Assembly (NCBI GenBank): GCA_002350465.1
Contig: DEEW01000180.1
Location: 12,313 to 20,373 of the forward strand
Source: Lachnospiraceae bacterium UBA2868
GTDB taxonomy: Bacteria > Bacillota_A > Clostridia > Lachnospirales > Lachnospiraceae
Direction: 5' to 3'
DNA: 8,061 nt
Positions within the stretch are counted from its first letter, which is position 1; each line of letters opens with the position of its first letter. Shown piece by piece: positions 5,438 to 8,061 of this stretch. Below the pieces are notes generated by a model. That model saw only the letters and a program-made list of their open reading frames with translations. It was not told where the DNA came from and made no database searches. The translations under genes were made by a program, and so were the position numbers.

Positions 5438-5468
5438 AATAAGTGCCCCGATATCCGGGGCTCTTATT
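5438..5468 (+). terminator. intrinsic terminator hairpin after the SPFH gene
   Basis: AATAAG (5438-5443) pairs with CTTATT (5463-5468), and GCCCCG (5445-5450) pairs with CGGGGC (5456-5461). One T-T mismatch separates the two stem parts, and the loop is ATATC. The G-C core with an A-T outer stem is typical of clostridial terminators. The T-rich side is short (CTTATTATG), so efficiency may be moderate. It lies 22 nt past the SPFH stop and ahead of the transporter promoter. Confidence 0.8.
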
Positions 5469-5494
5469 ATGTATAGTTTATTGATATAACAGGC

Positions 5495-5522
5495 TTGATT
5501 TTTGAAGTCGGTAATTTATAAT
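5495..5522 (+). promoter_or_regulatory. predicted promoter of the transporter-carB operon
   Basis: TTGATT (5495-5500) and a perfect TATAAT (5517-5522) are 16 nt apart, downstream of the terminator. The start near 5529 gives a leader of about 42 nt. No arginine, pyrimidine or purine operator or attenuator is recognisable in the leader. The position rules out translation from the in-frame TTG at 5502. Confidence 0.6.
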
Positions 5523-5570
5523 AATTATGATTTTTTTACCAGTTTAAAATTATTAAAGAGAGGTAACATG

Positions 5571-6869
5571 ATGGAAAACAAATGGGTACGCGGTGCGATT
5601 CCCGCATTGCTTCTGCATTGCAGTATCGGAACAGTATATTGCTGGTCTACTTTTTCTAAGGAGATCGCCGATTATATCGGAGCGACAAAGTCAGCTACCG
5701 AATGGGCATTTTCTCTTGCGATTTTCTTCCTCGGAATGTCGGCGGCGTTCCTCGGAGATGTTGTTGAGAAGGATATTCACAGGTCTTCACTTATTGCAAC
5801 AATATGCTTTACGGCGGGTATGATAGGAACCGGATTCGGCATCATGATCAAGTCTCTTCCCGTTATACTTATTTGCTACGGTTGCATAATGGGTATCGGC
5901 TTGGGAACAGGTTATCTCTCACCGGTAAAAACATTGATGCTCTGGTTCGAAGACAAGAAGGGTCTTGCAACAGGTCTTGCGGTTGCAGGCTTCGGACTTG
6001 CAAAGGCAATAGCAAGTCCTATCATGCAGGCTATCCTCAACAAATTCGACAACAATCCCGCACCTATGTTTTTCATTATGGGTGGTATATATTTTGTGAT
6101 GATGTTTATCGGACATCTGATCCTCAAGAAGCCTTCAACTTGGGTTGAGGCTCATTCCGAAGGCGGACTGAAAGAGTTCTTCGCTACTCTTGCAAGCAAC
6201 TTCAAGACATCTTTCGGAAACAAGACTTTCATCGGTATATGGCTTATGTTCTACATTAACATTGCCTGCGGTCTTGCGCTTATTTCCCAGGAGAAGATGA
6301 TATTCAAGTCGGTAGGTCTGTCCGTTGGCGTGTGCGCTACGCTGGCAACGGTAACGGCGATTGCCAATGCAGCCGGACGTCTTGGATTTTCAGCATGGGC
6401 AGATACATTAAAGGACAGAAATACGATCTACAAACTGATCTTCATACTTTCGATAGCATTTACCGGACTTGTTGTTGTAACACAGGGAATCGTTAAGGGA
6501 GCTGAGGTTCCTGCACTTGCGGTATTGTGTGTTGCACTTCTTATTATGGTAAACGCAGGATACGGCGGGGGATTTTCCAACGTTCCGACACTTCTGTCAG
6601 ACCATTTCGGAATGGGCAAGATCAGTTCGGTTCACGGAATGTGCCTGTCTGCATGGGCTATTGCAGGCCTTACAGGTAACCAGATGGCTACAGCGATTGT
6701 TAACCGTGTCGGTGAATTCAAAGAGATCACTCTTTCAAACGGAGCGGTTGACTCTGTTAATCCCGTCGGATACCAGACAGTGCTGTATGTGACCGGTGCG
6801 CTTTACATTGTTGCACTTATAATCAGCTGCGTGATGGTTCCCAAACTTAACAACAAAGAAAAGAAATGA
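5571..6869 (+). CDS. OFA-family (OxlT-like) major facilitator transporter
   Basis: This is a 432-residue MFS permease with about twelve hydrophobic helices. Oxalate/formate antiporter family features are clear: GTVYCWSTFSKEI in helix 1 (20-32), then GIGLGTGYLSPVKTLMLWF and DKKGLATGLAVAGFGLAKA around the loop 2-3/helix 5 region (108-146), and YGGGFSNVPTLLSDHFG (331-347). Family members exchange small carboxylates across the cytoplasmic membrane. R270 (NAAGRLGF, helix 8) falls where OxlT has its substrate arginine. The helix 11 region (about 354-371) shows no lysine, so oxalate itself is not assured and substrate is open. ATG 5571 is preferred over the adjacent ATG 5568 because GAGGT (5560-5564) is then 6 nt away. 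It is followed by carB after 5 nt, so the two should be co-transcribed. Confidence 0.88.
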   Translation: MENKWVRGAIPALLLHCSIGTVYCWSTFSKEIADYIGATKSATEWAFSLAIFFLGMSAAFLGDVVEKDIHRSSLIATICFTAGMIGTGFGIMIKSLPVILICYGCIMGIGLGTGYLSPVKTLMLWFEDKKGLATGLAVAGFGLAKAIASPIMQAILNKFDNNPAPMFFIMGGIYFVMMFIGHLILKKPSTWVEAHSEGGLKEFFATLASNFKTSFGNKTFIGIWLMFYINIACGLALISQEKMIFKSVGLSVGVCATLATVTAIANAAGRLGFSAWADTLKDRNTIYKLIFILSIAFTGLVVVTQGIVKGAEVPALAVLCVALLIMVNAGYGGGFSNVPTLLSDHFGMGKISSVHGMCLSAWAIAGLTGNQMATAIVNRVGEFKEITLSNGAVDSVNPVGYQTVLYVTGALYIVALIISCVMVPKLNNKEKK

Positions 6870-6874
6870 GTATT

Positions 6875-8061
6875 ATGAAAAAGAGAGATGATATCAACAA
6901 GATTCTGATAATTGGAAGCGGACCTATAATAATAGGGCAGGCGTGTGAGTTCGATTATTCCGGAACCCAAGCGTGCAAGGCGCTTAAAAAGCTGGGGTAC
7001 GAAATAGTTCTTGTGAACTCCAATCCGGCAACGATCATGACCGACCCGGCAACAGCGGATGTTACTTATATAGAGCCGCTTAACGTCGAGAGACTTACGC
7101 AGATCATTGAGAAGGAGCGTCCGGACGGACTTCTTCCGAACCTGGGCGGGCAGACAGGACTGAATCTTTGCTCGGAGCTGTACAAGACGGGCGTGCTTGA
7201 CAAATACGGAGTAAAAGTCATTGGAGTCAAGCCTGATGCCATAGAGCGGGGAGAAGACAGGATAGAGTTCAAGGAACTTATGAATTCCCTCGGAATCGAG
7301 ATGGCAAGATCGGAAGTTGCGTACTCTGTTGACGAAGCACTTGCTATTGCAGACAAGCTCGGTTATCCTGTTGTGCTTCGTCCCGCATATACAATGGGAG
7401 GAGCCGGCGGTGGTCTTGTATATAATGTTGACGAACTTAAGACCGTATGCGAAAGAGGTCTTCAGGCATCTCTCGTAGGGCAGGTTCTTGTTGAAGAGTC
7501 GATACTCGGCTGGGAGGAGCTGGAACTTGAAGTTGTAAGAGACTCCTCAGGTAAGATGATAACGGTCTGCTTTATAGAAAATATCGACCCTCTCGGAGTT
7601 CATACAGGAGACAGTTTTTGTTCCGCACCGATGCTTACCATCCCGGAGGATGTACAGGCAGAACTGCAGCGTCAGGCATACAAGATTGTTGACGCTATAG
7701 AGGTTATAGGCGGAACAAATGTACAGTTTGCAAGAAATACCCAGGACGGCAGGATCATCGTTATCGAGATCAATCCTCGTACTTCACGTTCTTCAGCACT
7801 TGCAAGTAAGGCTACAGGTTTCCCTATCGCACTTGTTTCAGCAAAGCTTGCTTCAGGACTTACACTGAAGGATATTCCTTGCGGAAAGTACGGTACACTT
7901 GATAAGTATAAGCCGGATGGTGATTATGTTGTTATCAAGTTTGCACGTTGGGCATTTGAGAAGTTCAAGGGCGTAGAAGATAAGCTCGGAACACAGATGC
8001 GTGCAGTTGGTGAAGTAATGAGTATCGGTAAGACCTATAAGGAAGCATTCCAGAAGGCTAT
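6875..8061 (+). CDS. carB: carbamoyl-phosphate synthase large subunit, N-terminal part
   Basis: The first 395 residues of a protein that normally has about 1,060-1,075 are present; the frame runs off the right edge. The enzyme makes carbamoyl phosphate from bicarbonate, glutamine-derived ammonia and two ATP for arginine and pyrimidine synthesis. The segment covers the first (carboxyphosphate) ATP-grasp half. GSGPIIIGQACEFDYSG and NSNPATIMTDP begin the pre-ATP-grasp domain, and R129, R169, the TMGGAGGG loop (173-180), H243, Q284, E298 and N300 match E. coli CarB ATP and metal ligands. FARWAFEKFKG replaces the E. coli PRFNFEKF stretch, which I recall from other Lachnospiraceae. ATG 6875 aligns with the E. 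coli start; ATG 6866, overlapping the transporter stop as ATGA, is in frame and possible. Neither has a strong ribosome binding site, so coupling to the transporter is likely. carA is not upstream. Confidence 0.95.
   Translation, partial: MKKRDDINKILIIGSGPIIIGQACEFDYSGTQACKALKKLGYEIVLVNSNPATIMTDPATADVTYIEPLNVERLTQIIEKERPDGLLPNLGGQTGLNLCSELYKTGVLDKYGVKVIGVKPDAIERGEDRIEFKELMNSLGIEMARSEVAYSVDEALAIADKLGYPVVLRPAYTMGGAGGGLVYNVDELKTVCERGLQASLVGQVLVEESILGWEELELEVVRDSSGKMITVCFIENIDPLGVHTGDSFCSAPMLTIPEDVQAELQRQAYKIVDAIEVIGGTNVQFARNTQDGRIIVIEINPRTSRSSALASKATGFPIALVSAKLASGLTLKDIPCGKYGTLDKYKPDGDYVVIKFARWAFEKFKGVEDKLGTQMRAVGEVMSIGKTYKEAFQKA

Noticed and set aside
5502..5570. TTG start 23 codons upstream of the transporter
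   Set aside because: It falls inside the predicted promoter, upstream of the TATAAT. The start at 5571 (or 5568) has a ribosome binding site and begins at helix 1 as expected.

Overview
The window reads as part of a chromosome of a low-to-moderate GC, Gram-positive anaerobe, most plausibly a Lachnospiraceae clostridium of the Butyrivibrio/Pseudobutyrivibrio kind. This is inferred from the AAGGAGG-type ribosome binding sites, sigma-A-like promoters, the mix of families (PilZ, VanZ-like, OFA-family transporter, SPFH protein with zinc ribbons) and the style of the CarB protein. No species is claimed. I see no transposase, integrase, phage gene, CRISPR array, tRNA or rRNA.

Layout. (1) 1-261 is the 3' end of an unrecognised gene. 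It converges on a Pilz-domain gene on the minus strand (383-727), and the gap between them is packed with short perfect hairpins. (2) From 728 to 954 lies a divergent control region. It has opposed, overlapping promoter candidates around a 7-bp dyad, followed by a structured leader. This feeds a two-gene, ATGA-coupled operon: a YihX-like HAD phosphatase (955-1560) and a VanZ-like membrane protein (1557-2114). (3) A small two-helix membrane protein on the minus strand (2032-2310) overlaps the vanZ-like gene tail to tail. (4) A long TPR-like protein of unknown function (2433-4040) is followed by an SPFH/Band-7 protein with three near-identical C-terminal zinc ribbons (4136-5416). The second gene has its own strong promoter and is followed by a clear terminator hairpin. 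(5) An OFA-family major facilitator transporter (5571-6869) with its own promoter runs directly into carB, the carbamoyl-phosphate synthase large subunit (6875 to past the window end), with only 5 nt between them.

How the genes may work together. The TPR-like/SPFH pair is the best candidate for something little described. COG4260-type SPFH proteins with a zinc ribbon are known as membrane scaffold partners (B. subtilis YdjI works with PspA-type envelope-stress proteins), but the TPR-like neighbour is not a family I recognise. The transporter-carB arrangement is odd because carA, the usual carB partner, is not next to it on the upstream side. Short shared sequence blocks (TCGACGAAGTCGA; AATGGCGTG..TCTCAA; GTTCCCGTAAG) recur in the intergenic regions at about 262-366, 797-940 and 4080-4112. 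They look like copies of a mosaic interspersed element sitting in leaders and between genes.
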